Of a stretch of 64,000 nt of DNA, positions 10,881-22,674 are shown piece after piece. Numbering within the stretch: the first letter of the stretch is position 1; the number at the start of each line of letters is the position of its first letter. Source of the DNA: Strigamia acuminata. Lineage: Eukaryota > Arthropoda > Chilopoda > Geophilomorpha > Linotaeniidae. The DNA is taken from the NCBI GenBank assembly GCA_949358305.1, contig OX442323.1, positions 1,114,001 through 1,178,000 on the forward strand. Reading direction: 5' to 3'. The translations under genes and the position numbers were made by a program. A model generated the notes under the pieces. That model searched no databases. It was not told where the DNA came from and saw only the letters and a program-made list of their open reading frames with translations.

Positions 10881-11706
10881 AAAAACGATCTGGCAACGAC
10901 GTTTTTGGAGAAGAAACGGCCATTTTGCGACTACGAGAAGTCGCCGAGTGTGCGCCCGCCCAGCTCGTCGTAAAAACGAGTTTTCGGTGCGGATTTCATC
11001 GCAGAATCGTCGTGACAACGTGTGCGGACGATTCTTCGACACTAGCGGATCGTTTGGATACGTTTTTGGTTCGGAAATTTATGTTTTTCGTCGCCTCGAC
11101 GTCGTGCAAATAAACGACGGTCGAGATTTGTGCTTCGAGAATTTCTACGTGTGTGTGCGACGAGAATCACTTCGTGGGAATTTTCATCAGTGTTGTGTGC
11201 ACAAATAAGCACACAACAAGGATACAAACGACGGTAGGACATTATTTTGTCGATTTTCGTGCGAAATAAGCACGTTTGAACGCCATCACGGAAGATTTTC
11301 GCGACGGCGGCCATTTTCTTTTTGAGATTTTCGTCGCGAACGACGATTTTTGCAACACGCAGAGAAGTCTGCGGTCACCGAGAAGTCCTGCACACGTTAA
11401 GCGTGTGTGCAGGCGTTATTTTCCGTGTTTCGGACCCCGGAGTTCGTCTCACGAAGGCGCGGACGAGCGCGACGTTGATTTTCCCGCGATCGCACGGAAG
11501 TGTGCACGCGGACGGCACGACAGCCCATTTTCCGTGCGTACGACGACGTGGGAGCAACGTTTCGTTCTCGAAGGACGTTATTGCGACGCTTTGCACCCGC
11601 AATTCGCCGCAACTTTACCAGCTTCACATCAAAAAGTGTAATATAATTTACTGTCGTGAAACTCTGTTAGAAATTAAGGTTTTTGTTGTGGGATATTTAG
11701 TATATT

Positions 11707-11864
11707 CTCCACCCTTCGGGTATTCACCCAAGTGGAGTCTCATTTTCAACTGGGGCTGTCTCGTGGCAAGCCAGCCGTCCCGCGGGCACTAGGTGACTCG
11801 ATCGGAAGCTGGTAGAGTACCCAGTTGAAGTATTTTCTCCTTCTTAAAAGGATTGACCCCCGGG
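11707..11864 (+). promoter_or_regulatory. Structured leader RNA of E2
   Basis: P1 CTCCAC/GTGGAG (11707-11712 with 11732-11737) is capped by GGGT-ATTC-ACCC. P2 is CAACTGGG/CCCAGTTG (11748-11755 with 11820-11827). Inner P3 CCAGC/GCTGG encloses GTCCCGCGGGCACTAGGT. The 3' hairpin TCCTT/AAGGA (11838-11842 with 11848-11852) is followed by CCCCCGGG. The element ends about 120 nt before the likely start codon at 11984. Equivalent helices with different bases occur in the other four Copia elements. Confidence 0.78.
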
Positions 11865-11983
11865 AAGTGTGTATTGCTCTCCTTGCCTTTTGGGGGCTAT
11901 TTGTACATCCGTGCGACGAATTTACGTGGTTTGTGTGACTGGTGCTTCGGTTCTTCACTAAATTTCGTCGCAAATTTCCCGAA

Positions 11984-14900
11984 ATGGCGTCCTACGATCG
12001 CCATGATGATTACAAGGACGTGAAAAAGTTGGACGGAACCAACTACCCGACTTGGAGCGTACAAGTCCAGCTCCTTCTCCAATCGTACGGAGTTTGGGGC
12101 CACGTGACCGGCAAGACGAAAGAGCCGCCGGCCGGATCACCGTTTCGAGAGACAAGGGATTTCGAGAAAGGCGAGGAAAGGGCTCGCTCCACCATTTGTC
12201 TGGCGTGTGGCGAGGCCCAACAGGTTGTGGCTGTCGCCCACGCTACTGCGAAGGAGGTGTGGGAGGCACTGAAAGCTGCCTACCAGCCCACGACACGGGC
12301 ACGTAAAGCCCGTCTTCGCCGGGAATTTTTGGACATGCGGTTGCATGAAAACGAAGAGATGTTTGTTTTCACCGCACGAGTTGACCGAAAGGTCGTGCAA
12401 CTTGCCGACGTCAAGATAAACATTACGGACGAGTTTCACGCCTTTCAATACCTCGACCTGTTGCCACCCCAATACGAACCGGTCAAGCAGACGGTTTATC
12501 ACTGGGGTGACGCAGAGTTCACGGCAGCAGCGGTCAAGGAACGCCTGGTAGGCGAATACAACCGCTTACACGTAACGACCGACGAGTTTGGCGTGCCTTC
12601 CAAGACGCCATTGGAGAGCACTGGCGCTTTCTTTAACCAAGGCGGAAGACAACGTGGACGTGGTGGCAATGCACCCGGCGGCCCACGCATCTGTTTTACT
12701 TGCGGTGGGACGGGCCACTTCGCCCGTGAATGCCCTACTCCGCCGAAACAGCAATTCCAACCAAAAGGGAACCAAACTGGACAATTTAGAGGCAATCCAC
12801 GGGGCAAGGGACGTGGAAGGGGCCAGCAAAAGGCCGCTGTCACACAGGCTGACATATTCAGCGACTCTCCAGTCTCTTATTACTCTGCGGCGATTTGGCT
12901 TCAACAGCAACCCCCTGTGCCGGCTTCCCACGTGTCTCACGCGAATTATGATTCGCAATGGTACGTCGACACAGGGGCGACGGACCATTTCTCCTTCAAC
13001 AAAGACTGGTTCTCCGACTTCAAGCCATTAACTGGCCACGTGCAACAGGGAGAAGGAAAGTCGAGAATCGAAGGAATAGGAAATGTGACATTGACATCGA
13101 TTTACGGAACCCGCACCCGTGCACTTACATTGCAAAATGTATTTTATGCACCCAACTTTAGGAAGAATTTGATTTCGTTGGGTCGCACGGATGAAGCTGG
13201 GGCAACGACCATGATTAAAAATGGCAAAATGGTTATTTATAACGACAAAATTGATGACCCTTCCATCACTGCGGAACGCACGAGTGATCGGATGTATAAG
13301 GTCAATTGTCGTATTTCTCCTGTGAACACTGCCGCATTACCTGCGCAACAGGCTGCGACAGTGTCTTCTAGTCCGCTTATAAAAGGCGATGAAGTTGTAA
13401 ATTCGATACTAACATACCCTAGTTTTAAGGACGCATTAACCCAAAATTCGAGTGAGTCAGGGAAACCTGCACCAGCGATAAAGGGGCAAGCGAGTGTTGC
13501 GAACAACGCGCCTGCGAATGTTACGACTAATGCGCAAGCGAATGTTTCGAATAAAATTAAGGCAAAGACTGCCAATGCCTCTAAGGAGGCAAGTTCAATT
13601 GTGCAGAACAAAGCAGAGAATGGGAATAATTCTACTAATGGGGTTAAAACTTTTGACAAGAAAGATAAGGCTCAAACGATGGACATTTGGCACTCCCGCT
13701 TAGGGCATTTAAATGCAAAGGGAATTGCGGGTTTAGAGAAGTCAACTGATGTTTTTGGGCTGAAACTCTCGAATAAGGAGTTGTCGACGTGTGACTTTTG
13801 CGCCAGGGCGAAGAGTACACGTGCCAGTTTTCCCCCAATAATTGGAATTACGACAAAAAGTATTTTGGAAATAGTGCACTTAGACGTGTGGGGCCCCGCT
13901 CCAGTTCAAACGTTGGGTGGGGCGTACTATTATCTCATTCTCATCGATGATTTTTCCCGCTTTATGTGGATAATTATCATGAAACGGAAAAGTGACGTTT
14001 TAGGACATTTCAAGCGGTGGCTACTTGAAGTTGAGCGAACGACCTCTAAGAAGGTGAAGGCTATAAAAACTGATAATGGAGGGGAGTTCATATCTAGACA
14101 ATGGGACGATTATGTGGCAACAATTGGGCTTAAGTGTATGAGGACTAATGCATACAGCCCAGAAATGAATTCGGTCGCCGAACGGGCGAACCGTACCATT
14201 CTTAATGGTACTCGGGCACTTCTTTTTGAGAATAAATTTCCCGCCACTTTATGGGCAGAGCTTGCCGTTTCAGTTGTATATCTGAAAAACCGTTTTCCAC
14301 ATACGGGAATTGGTGGGAAAACACCTTATTCTGTGTTTTACAATAAGAAATTGTCTCTTCGCCATGTCAAGTGCATTGGCTCATTGACTTATGTCCATAT
14401 CCCATCTCAGACTCGGGGTGGGAAATTACAAGACAGGGCATGGGCTGGGGCATTAATTGGATACGCCGCTTCTACACGCGGCTATAGAATTTGGGATCCG
14501 AATAAAAATCAGGTGTTTTTATCTAAACACGTCAAAATTTTTGAAAACAATTTCTGGTTTGAATTAGGAACGGTCACGTCGCCTGAATTGGAGAATGACT
14601 TTGATACTTCGAGTTCGGACTCGTTCAATGGGTCATTTTCTGACGACGACAGTGTTGCTGGCGACCCGATAATTCAGAAGGCTCCGGGGATCCCGGAGGT
14701 CCTAGAAGTTCCGGAGATTCCGGAACCCCCTCCTGCGATACAGGAAGTTCCACAGCCTGTTCCGCAACAAAAAGTGAAACCCGCATTGCCCACGACCCCA
14801 AAGCCTACTCTTAGACCTGAATTGAGGCCAGTCCCTAAACAGGCAGCTCAGCAACCCCCACTCATGCCCGTTGAGGGGAACCCTATTCTTGGGGACGGGG

Positions 14901-16858
14901 ATACAGAGGATGAGCCTGTTGAAGAAATTGGTGGGGCGAAGGGGGATGATGTGAATTACTTCAACATCTATCCTGACAATGATAGGGAACCTGAAATTCC
15001 TCCTGGGATTCAAACACGGCGTGGATCACGATCAAAGAAAAAGCAAGGGAACGTGATGTTGCATCCGGAACTACTGCCGTTAAACATGGCGGAATGGGAA
15101 CGACGCGCATCCGTCCGTAGAGACGGAGCGACGGCGGGACAAATAGATGTTGTTTACATCACGCCCTTGAAGGACAAGATAAGAAGTCGAGTTGATATCG
15201 CACGGTGGTGCGATGAAGAAGGGTACGCATATGATGCGACCTTATTTGACTTTAAGACATTAGAGGGGGACGGTGAACCGTTAGGGTTTGCAGGTTTCTG
15301 TGCCGTCGAGCCAGAAACCTACGAAGAAGCCATGTACCACATCAAGCGTCCTGATTGGATAAAAGCCATGAGAGAGGAAATTGATGTGTTCGATGAAAGA
15401 ACGGTTTACAAGGAAGTTGACAAAACAACTTTAGACGAGGGTACGACTCTCTTGGGATCGAAATGGATATACAAAATGAAGCGCGACCACACGGGTGTTA
15501 TCCAACGCTACCGAGCCCGACTCGTCGCACAGGGCTTTAAGCAAAAGCCCGGAGTTGACTTTACGGAGGTGTTCTCCCCTGTCGTCAACTTTGTGCTAGT
15601 GATAGTGTTCTTTTGCACTTTGGTGATACTCAAGGGATGGCGGGATTTACACCTGGATATCAAGGCCGCGTACCTTTACGGGGACCTCGATACGGTACAG
15701 TACATGGAGATCCCCAAGGGATATCGTACCGCCCATAATAAGCATAAATGCTGGATGCTTTTAAAAGCACTTTATGGATTACACCAGTCCGGTCGTATGT
15801 GGTACCAGGTCCTCCACATACGACTACTTGAATTGGGCTTTCAACCGTTGTTGGGTTTAAACTGTGTCTATGCCCTAGACAACGACGCGATAGTCATCTT
15901 CTACGTGGACGATATCGTGCTGTTCTCGAAGGATGACTATGTGGAACAATGCGTTTTGAAGTGGTTACGGGAATCGTTTGAAGTAGTGAGTCTGGGACCC
16001 GTAACTTTACTTTTAGGAATCGAGTTTGATAGGTCCGGGGGCATGATTAAAATCCACCAACGGAAATATATTGAAAAGCTTTGTAAAGCGTACGGGATTG
16101 ACTCGTGCCATCGAGTAAAGGTTCCAGTAACCCCGGGAACCATGATTCAAAGTGTAAGAACCGGAGAAAGGGTCGACACCTCATTCCCGTACAGATCTCT
16201 GGTCGGAAGTCTGTTGTTCATCGCCAGCCGAACCAGACCCGACATACTGTTTTCAGTAATAGTGCTTTCCCAGTATAACGAGACGCATTCGACGCGCCAT
16301 GTCAATATGTTACTGCAGGTCCTGCGATATTTGGCCACCACGTCGAATTATTCGATTAACTTATCGAACTGTAAAAACGAGAATTTGACAGTTTACACCG
16401 ACGCGTCGTTTGCCCTAGATCAAGACAGACGACGAAGCTTTGGGGGACATATTGTCTATATGGGTGGCATTCCCATCTCGTGGAATTGCCACAAACAATC
16501 GATGACCTCCCTGTCAATCATGGAGAGCGAATTTCTCGCCGTGGTCGATGGGGTGAAAGAAGTTATTTGGCTCGAGCGCCTTTACGACGCGAAGATAATG
16601 TTTTGTCTCGAGCGAAATACGCCCTGTGTTTTTGCGGATAGCCAGCCGGCTATCCAATACTGTAAGAATAGGATCGAGAACAGGGCAAATAAACATATAG
16701 ACGTGAAGCTCCATTTCGTTAGAGATTGGTTTGAGAAAGGAACGTTTTTGATCGAGCATGTTTCCGGCGAATTAAATGTCGCGGATATCCTAACGAAATG
16801 GTTAGCAAAGTCCCGGTTGAACGCGCTGTGCGAGTACATTTTTGTGATAGACAAATAG
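11984..16858 (+). CDS. E2 Copia Gag-Pol polyprotein
   Basis: Single frame of 1624 codons from an ATG in good context (GAAATGG); an in-frame ATG at 11942 is less likely because related elements begin near this point. Order: UBN2-type Gag (LDGTNYPTW), CCHC knuckle (12689-12736), protease WYVDTGATDHF, HHCC zinc module, integrase D-D-E (IDDFSRF, TDNGGEF, SPEMNSVAER), a Pro/acid-rich linker (about 14590-15010), an MBD-like domain (15083-15270), RT with YVDD at 15902-15913 and RNase H (TDASFA, MESEF, FADSQPA). No stop or frameshift is visible. Gag and Pol are in one frame, so their ratio must be set by something other than frameshifting, as in other Copia elements. Confidence 0.95.
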   Translation: MASYDRHDDYKDVKKLDGTNYPTWSVQVQLLLQSYGVWGHVTGKTKEPPAGSPFRETRDFEKGEERARSTICLACGEAQQVVAVAHATAKEVWEALKAAYQPTTRARKARLRREFLDMRLHENEEMFVFTARVDRKVVQLADVKINITDEFHAFQYLDLLPPQYEPVKQTVYHWGDAEFTAAAVKERLVGEYNRLHVTTDEFGVPSKTPLESTGAFFNQGGRQRGRGGNAPGGPRICFTCGGTGHFARECPTPPKQQFQPKGNQTGQFRGNPRGKGRGRGQQKAAVTQADIFSDSPVSYYSAAIWLQQQPPVPASHVSHANYDSQWYVDTGATDHFSFNKDWFSDFKPLTGHVQQGEGKSRIEGIGNVTLTSIYGTRTRALTLQNVFYAPNFRKNLISLGRTDEAGATTMIKNGKMVIYNDKIDDPSITAERTSDRMYKVNCRISPVNTAALPAQQAATVSSSPLIKGDEVVNSILTYPSFKDALTQNSSESGKPAPAIKGQASVANNAPANVTTNAQANVSNKIKAKTANASKEASSIVQNKAENGNNSTNGVKTFDKKDKAQTMDIWHSRLGHLNAKGIAGLEKSTDVFGLKLSNKELSTCDFCARAKSTRASFPPIIGITTKSILEIVHLDVWGPAPVQTLGGAYYYLILIDDFSRFMWIIIMKRKSDVLGHFKRWLLEVERTTSKKVKAIKTDNGGEFISRQWDDYVATIGLKCMRTNAYSPEMNSVAERANRTILNGTRALLFENKFPATLWAELAVSVVYLKNRFPHTGIGGKTPYSVFYNKKLSLRHVKCIGSLTYVHIPSQTRGGKLQDRAWAGALIGYAASTRGYRIWDPNKNQVFLSKHVKIFENNFWFELGTVTSPELENDFDTSSSDSFNGSFSDDDSVAGDPIIQKAPGIPEVLEVPEIPEPPPAIQEVPQPVPQQKVKPALPTTPKPTLRPELRPVPKQAAQQPPLMPVEGNPILGDGDTEDEPVEEIGGAKGDDVNYFNIYPDNDREPEIPPGIQTRRGSRSKKKQGNVMLHPELLPLNMAEWERRASVRRDGATAGQIDVVYITPLKDKIRSRVDIARWCDEEGYAYDATLFDFKTLEGDGEPLGFAGFCAVEPETYEEAMYHIKRPDWIKAMREEIDVFDERTVYKEVDKTTLDEGTTLLGSKWIYKMKRDHTGVIQRYRARLVAQGFKQKPGVDFTEVFSPVVNFVLVIVFFCTLVILKGWRDLHLDIKAAYLYGDLDTVQYMEIPKGYRTAHNKHKCWMLLKALYGLHQSGRMWYQVLHIRLLELGFQPLLGLNCVYALDNDAIVIFYVDDIVLFSKDDYVEQCVLKWLRESFEVVSLGPVTLLLGIEFDRSGGMIKIHQRKYIEKLCKAYGIDSCHRVKVPVTPGTMIQSVRTGERVDTSFPYRSLVGSLLFIASRTRPDILFSVIVLSQYNETHSTRHVNMLLQVLRYLATTSNYSINLSNCKNENLTVYTDASFALDQDRRRSFGGHIVYMGGIPISWNCHKQSMTSLSIMESEFLAVVDGVKEVIWLERLYDAKIMFCLERNTPCVFADSQPAIQYCKNRIENRANKHIDVKLHFVRDWFEKGTFLIEHVSGELNVADILTKWLAKSRLNALCEYIFVIDK
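15083..15270 (+). other. MBD-like domain in E2 Pol
   Basis: The spacing from the conserved Trp to the central Asp equals that of MeCP2, with R-R-D-G, A-G and IRSR in register and LFDF at the end. Counterparts of MeCP2 R111, D121 and R133 are present; the Tyr123 position is Val with Tyr next to it. This is a hand alignment only. Confidence 0.7.
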
Positions 16859-16875
16859 CTAAACAAAGGGGGATT

Positions 16876-17342
16876 TGTTGGGTTGATGTTTTGCTGTTTG
16901 TCCCCGTGCGCGCGTGTGAAGTTAAATGCACCTTTACGGCTTAGTGCATTTGATGTGTTATTGCTTCTAGACCTGTTCATGTGATCGGTCAATCCTGGTT
17001 TTTATTCAATGCGTGTTACGGTACCGCGACCGATCATTATTTGCGATAACACATCTCACATTGTCATCCGCTCTAAAGAGCACTTACTGTTTGCTTTGTT
17101 TTGGATCAAGTTTATTGATTAACTTGGCCTGCTCTTAATGTAAAGAATGGATCATTGTGTAAAGACAATGATTCGTTCTGTCTTTTGTTTTGTACGAGAT
17201 CGAGGACAATTAGCCTCGAACTCAAGTGATTTTTTCTACAACTTTTGTAATAAAAGATGGCGGACGCGTGTCCGATTTATCCGCCCAGCCAAAATAATGT
17301 TTCCAGTTATTTCTGCAGCGCACAGGCCATCACAACTCTTCA
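16876..17342 (+). repeat. E2 3' LTR
   Basis: Second copy of the 467-bp LTR, preceded by the purine tract AAACAAAGGGGGATT. Confidence 0.95.
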
Positions 17343-17347
17343 ACCAT

Positions 17348-17514
17348 CTGGTGTTGGAAAAAGTAAACTAATACTAACATGATGCAGGCAGCATTATGCC
17401 CAATGTTAAATAATGAAATAAATCCTAATAAATACACTAGGCTGCATAATGCAGTAATACTTTAAGAAATGCGCAAAACAAGTACGGAGGACTGTTTGGC
17501 ATCGATAAACAACA
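17348..17514 (-). repeat. E3 3' LTR, inner segment
   Basis: Remaining 167 bp of the left E3 LTR after the E2 insertion. The adjoining bases 17515-17531 read on the minus strand as CCATCGAAGGGGGAAAT, the E3 polypurine tract. The 17532-17722 stretch is 3' untranslated sequence. Confidence 0.93.
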
Positions 17515-17722
17515 ATTTCCCCCTTCGATGGCAAATAGCCGCAAAAATAAAGAATAAGTTAAAGGAAAAACTTTAAATGTAACTTTACATAGAATAATAA
17601 TAATGGAAATAATAATTCGGAACATCGAGCCGGGTACTGTTAAATTAATCACTACGAAAGCCCGAAAATTCCCACTGGAACTCGATGATCCTCAAAATTC
17701 GGGTAAAACTAAATTAAGAATG

Positions 17723-20700
17723 TCACGATAGGTTGAAATTGAAAATCCGGGAAATCAGGAGACGCAGTTGAGATGAGCCCAACCATTTGGTAAAAATGTC
17801 TGCCACGTTCATTGATCCGGGGACCTTGCGCAATTGGAATGCACCTGCTGTGTACCATTCCCGAATCCAATGAAATTTCACTCGGATATGTTTCGTTTTA
17901 CTGTTCTCCACGTCATTTGATGTGAATTGGATGGAAGAAAGCGCATCGGAGAACACTATAGGTGGTGAAGATCTATTCAGCATCGGTACGGAACTGTAGA
18001 CGTAATCGAGCCAATACAGCTCACGGACGCACTCAACGAGGGCGACAAACTCCGCCTCCATCGTTGAGCACGCCACGCTGGTCTGTTTTCTACAACTCCA
18101 TCCGATGGGGACGTTTCCAATAAAAGCTATATACCCGCCGAAACTCAAAGAAGTGCTGACTTCGGTGGCCCAGGACGCGTCAGTATATCCCCATAGTTGT
18201 CCATTGGAACAATTTGACAGTTCAATTGCGTAATCCAAAGTATTGCCTACGTAGCGCACAACCTGCATGAGTGCCTTGATGTGCGTGTGGTTATAGCAAT
18301 TGTTAAACTGTGACAACATTATCACTGAGAATAATATATCAGGTCGTGTCCTCGATGCGAGGAAGAGAAGAGAGCCAATTAACGAACGATAAGGAAATTC
18401 TGGCAAGTCCTCTTTCGACCCTTTGACGAGCGTCGCTCCTGGTGTTACTGGGACCTTGATGAGTTTATCGGCGATAATTTCAAATTTCTTGAGAATCTTC
18501 TGTATGTATGCACGTTGGATGATGAAGATTCCTTTGGGAGTACGGATGAACTCTACACCTAAGAGTTTCGTAATTGGTCCTAAATTCACGACATCGAATT
18601 TGGTGCTGATGAGCGCAATTAATTGTGTAAGGACGTTATCCGTCGCGTAAAATAGAACTATATCATCGACGTATATTAGCATCACGGCGGAAGTTCCGTA
18701 TATGTATACACAGTTGCATCCTGGTAATCTGCGAAATCCTAAATCGCGCAATGTTTGATCTAATTTCTCAAACCATTGGCGCCCGGACTGGTGGAGACCA
18801 TAGAGCGACTTTATCAGGAGCCATACATGATTTGGATTTGAACATGTTGCGCCAGCTGGAATGCGCATATATACTTTGTGCGCAAGATCGCCGTATAGGT
18901 ACGCGCACTTCACATCTAAATGCGCGTCCTTCCACCCTTTGAGGACTACTAATAGGCAGAAAAATAGGCGTATGAGAACAAAGTTGACAACAGGGCTAAA
19001 GACTTCATCGTAGTCTACACCTAAAGTTTGGCGAAAGCCCTGTGCCACTAATCTGGCGCGATATCTGGCTGGTTTGCCTAGAGCATCTTCCTTCAGTTTG
19101 AAGAGCCACTTGCATCCTAATATGGTTGTATTTTCCGGTTTAGGGACCTCTTCATAGACGCCTCTTTCTGCAAAAGTGTCTAACTCTTCATTAATGGCTT
19201 CCTGCCATTTGGTTGCATCCGGAAATCTTACAGCCTCTGCGTAACTTGTGGGATCACGACGACAAAGGTGTACTCTGGGAAGTGGTGGCGGAAGATTCTC
19301 TAATTCATATTCCATGTTGCCAAAATAAAATAGTTCAGGATCATAAGGAATGTTGTTCATGTGACAGAATTCCTCAACGTCACCTCTAGAACGTAATCGG
19401 AGTCCTGCTTCTGGGAAATAATAAACATCGACTTTGAGTTTTCCAGGTTCCTGTACTTTGCGCAAATGTTCCTCCCTTTTCCAGTGTCTACACTCAGTAT
19501 CTCCACCAATGTAACGCCATTTATATGCAGTTGCAGCTCCAGTTGGAGGTGGACCATGGTGGGCTGCTTGATGAGCTTGTGGCGCATTTCCACGAGAGCC
19601 TCGACGAGCATTTACAAAACTCGGAGGTGAACCAGGTGGTGTATGACTTGGTGTATTGCCGGGAGTAATGACTGGACTCGGCACCGGCGTTATTACTGGA
19701 GTAATTAGAGGGGCTCGAATAGGAGATCCCGGAGTTGGAGTGGCTGGCGGAGTTCGGAATTGAGCACCCGCTGGGGTCGAATCGTCAGAGTCATAGTCCG
19801 TATCACATTCATCCTCTGAATCCGGAAATTTGGGCCAATCAGTATATTCCAGTCCGTCGTCAAACCTCACATGCGGTTGTGAAATGCGCAATGGTTGATA
19901 AGTTTGCGATGTTTGATGCGATTGGTCCTCATCTGGTCCTATCCACGGTTGCTGCGGACCTCGATAATGGTTGGAACGTTTGTAGGATTGCCGTTCGTCA
20001 ATTTGGACGTGAATGGATTCGATGACTTTGTTATCTGTTGGATTCCAGACGCGATAACCTCGCGTTGTCGTGGCGTATCCAACCAAATAGCCCTCCCAAG
20101 CTCGTGGATCCAATTTGTCCCTGCCAGGAGCCGTGTGATGTACCCAGCATTTGGAGCCTAACTTCCGGAGGTGTCGGAGCGAAAGGGCACGTCGTCGCCA
20201 CAAAATATAGGGCACCTCATTTTTGAGACGAGAATGAGGGCACCGATTCTTTATATAAGAGAAAGTCACTGCGAATTCCGCCCAAAGTTCATTCGGAAGT
20301 CCGGTTTCATCCAGAATAGCACGCGTGTAATCCGCCATTGTGCGATTTATGCGTTCCGCTGTGCCATTCATAGCGGGGCTATGTGGATTGGTCCGTTGGG
20401 CTTGAATCCCAGTTTCCTTTAAATAGCGGTCGAATTCGTTTGATAAGAACTCCCCTCCTCGGTCAGTTCGGATGGCCTTCACTCGTTTGCCTGTCACTCG
20501 TTCGATTCGTGTGACGTAGTCTTTGAACAATCCAAATACTTGGGATTTTTGAGCCATCGGAAATATCCAGGCATAGCGCGTGGCGTCGTCGATAATCGTT
20601 AGCACATAACGTGCGCCTCCGTAGGAAGTCGTTCTTGATGCTCCCCACACGTCCATGTGTAGGAGATCTAAAGCTTTTGTAGATATTGGATGTTCATCCG

Positions 20701-22176
20701 GTTTGTGAGAAATGCGCGTTGATTTCGCAATTCGACAATGATTACATGAGAGTTCTTTGTTTACTTCTGCCGGTGTAACTCCGTAAACTTGGTTATTTCC
20801 GGCCAAAAGTTTCATTGCATTGGTATGAAGATGACCCAATCTGCTGTGCCATATCCCTGTCGCATCCTTTTTAACCGATGGTGCTGCAACCTTCTTTGCG
20901 TTGGTTGGCTTTGAATTCGGTTTTGAATTTGAACTTGGTTGGGAGATCGGTGGGTTTGCCTTTAATGTCTTGGCAAAGGATGGGACTTGAGGTAACGAAT
21001 TGGTGGGAGTAGGTACAGGAAGTGCCTTGGACTGGGTTACTTTAATTGGTGCAGGTGGAGGAATTTCATTTGGCAAAGGAGGGAATTCAAGCCGAAAATC
21101 AGTAAAAAGTTCAGGATTTTTCGACTTTTTCTTTGCTCTTGGATACTGGATGAAATCCTCTTCTGTCGTGACTAATGTTCGGGTCGGAGCGATTGACTGC
21201 GCAATAGGTACATCCACTGTTGACATCAGTGTTGAAGGTGGGCACAAGCCGTCGACATAATAAAGGCCGCCCTTTTCTTTGGCCCGAAGCATTGGATGCT
21301 TAATGTCGGATTTGTAGACATAGACGTCTCCATTCCAAATATGGATGTGATGTTTAGTTTTGTCCATTTTTGACACTGAAATCAAATTCGCCTCGAATTT
21401 TGGCGCATACAACACATCTTGGAGATTTACGACACATTCTACGTTGTTGATCATGGAGATAATCTGGACTTTGCCCTTTCCTAGAACTTCGGAATGTCCT
21501 TGACCTAATGCTATGTTAAAGGGCACAACTTTAACAAAGTCCTGAAACCAAGCCTGGACGTGGCACACATGATCTGTTGCCCCACAATCCACGATCCATT
21601 CATGTGATTGCATGAAGTGAATTGTGGGCAACTGTTGCGGAGCACTTGCGAAAAAGTTTGTTTCTCGTCTTGCGCTGGAATTCCCCCTTGGTCTAGAATC
21701 ATCTCGGTTTGAGTTCTTATTGCGTTTATGGCTTGAACTCCTCGGCTTCCTTTGAAGTGAAGCTGCCGGTTGATTCTTGTCATCTCGGCGCGATGGCAAA
21801 GGACATTTATTTGCGTAATGGCCAAATTCCTGGCAATTAAAACACTGCACCGAAGATAACGGTCGAGAGGGACGAGAACGATTTCTCCCACGTTGCTGTT
21901 TTTCACCAGCATATGCACGAGAATGTTTTGAATTGTCCACGTCGCGTGAATCCATAGCTTTGAGTCGCATATGTTCCGCGAGTAACTGTTCGGACACTTT
22001 CTTTGGTGTGAATTCACCGTTGGGCAAGTGATATGTTGTGAATGAAATCTGTGAATATTCACGAGGCAATAAGTCCAAGTATTGGTAAGCGTGGTGATCA
22101 GGCGAAGTTATCTCTCCGATATCCTTCATTTGGCGGACATGATAGTCAACGCGTCCTAAGAAGTCGGCCATATCTT
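17723..22176 (-). CDS. E3 Copia Gag(C-term)-Pol, split by E4
   Basis: Downstream part of the E3 gene, about 1483 codons up to the E4 insertion. It holds the end of Gag, CCHC CFNCQEFGHYANKC (21801-21846), a protease with DCGATDH, the HHCC module, integrase D-D-E (TDRGGEF, SPAMNGTAERIN), a Pro-rich linker, the MBD-like domain (19316-19490), RT with YVDD (18662-18673) and RNase H. The frame continues exactly in phase into 27806-28180 when E4 and one target duplication are ignored, so E3 was intact (about 1607 residues) when E4 landed. It is closest to E1. An apparent start at 22258 lies in the E4 LTR and is not the real start. Confidence 0.92.
19316..19490 (-). other. MBD-like domain in E3 Pol
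   Basis: Same pattern as E1 (W-K-R, L-R-K, DVYYF, RLRSR, LFYF). All four MeCP2 DNA-contact counterparts (R111, D121, Y123, R133) are present by hand alignment. Confidence 0.7.
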
Positions 22177-22615
22177 TGTTGACTAATAGGCAGGTGAGTG
22201 TATCAAATAATAGGCAGGTTTTCAAAACTTGCACTTGAACAGTCATGCAAGTGGCCATTTTATTTCAGGCATCACAAGTGAACTAAAAGTTACATGCATA
22301 GAGGCTATTTTGCACTCTATATCTAAGAATAGGACAAATCAAAGTTAAACATAAGTTGATTTGTCCTGTACAAATGCTAAGAACAGAACAAATTGTCAAA
22401 CATAAATTGCTCATTTGAGCAGACGACACAACAATTGAACACCGCAGTATATGAGCCGCTTGCGATATAGAAACACGCGAGATAAAAACCAGAATCAAGC
22501 GACTCTCGACCTCGAGACAAAATACGGTTAAACACTTGATGTATCGCAGTCGCATTTAACCGAAATCACGCGACTTTAGCTGACCGACACCATATGCCTG
22601 CTCCAAATACCAACA
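22177..22615 (-). repeat. E4 3' LTR
   Basis: 439 bp. The neighbouring bases 22616-22627 read AGAGGGGGTA on the minus strand, the polypurine tract. Confidence 0.93.
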
Positions 22616-22674
22616 TACCCCCTCTGAGCAGCATATGGGGTCCCACTAGAACAAAAAGAAAAACTATGAGCCCA

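Larger units (their letters stand above)
10397..17342 (+). mobile_element. Copia element E2, complete
   Basis: Full-length 6946-bp element on the plus strand inside the E3 3' LTR. LTRs at 10397-10863 and 16876-17342 (467 bp, TG...CA) show no differences in the parts I compared. The 5-bp target duplication ACCAT is at 10392-10396 and 17343-17347. PBS, structured leader, one intact 1.6-kb-codon frame and polypurine tract are all present, so this is the best candidate for a currently autonomous copy in the window. Confidence 0.96.

Noticed and set aside
11650-11670. GTCGTGAAAC block in Copia leaders as part of a hammerhead ribozyme
   Set aside because: No CUGAUGA partner motif is present within the leader of E2, E4 or E5.
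22283-22555. 90-codon ORF as a gene
   Set aside because: It lies in the E4 LTR and is repeated identically at 27473-27745.
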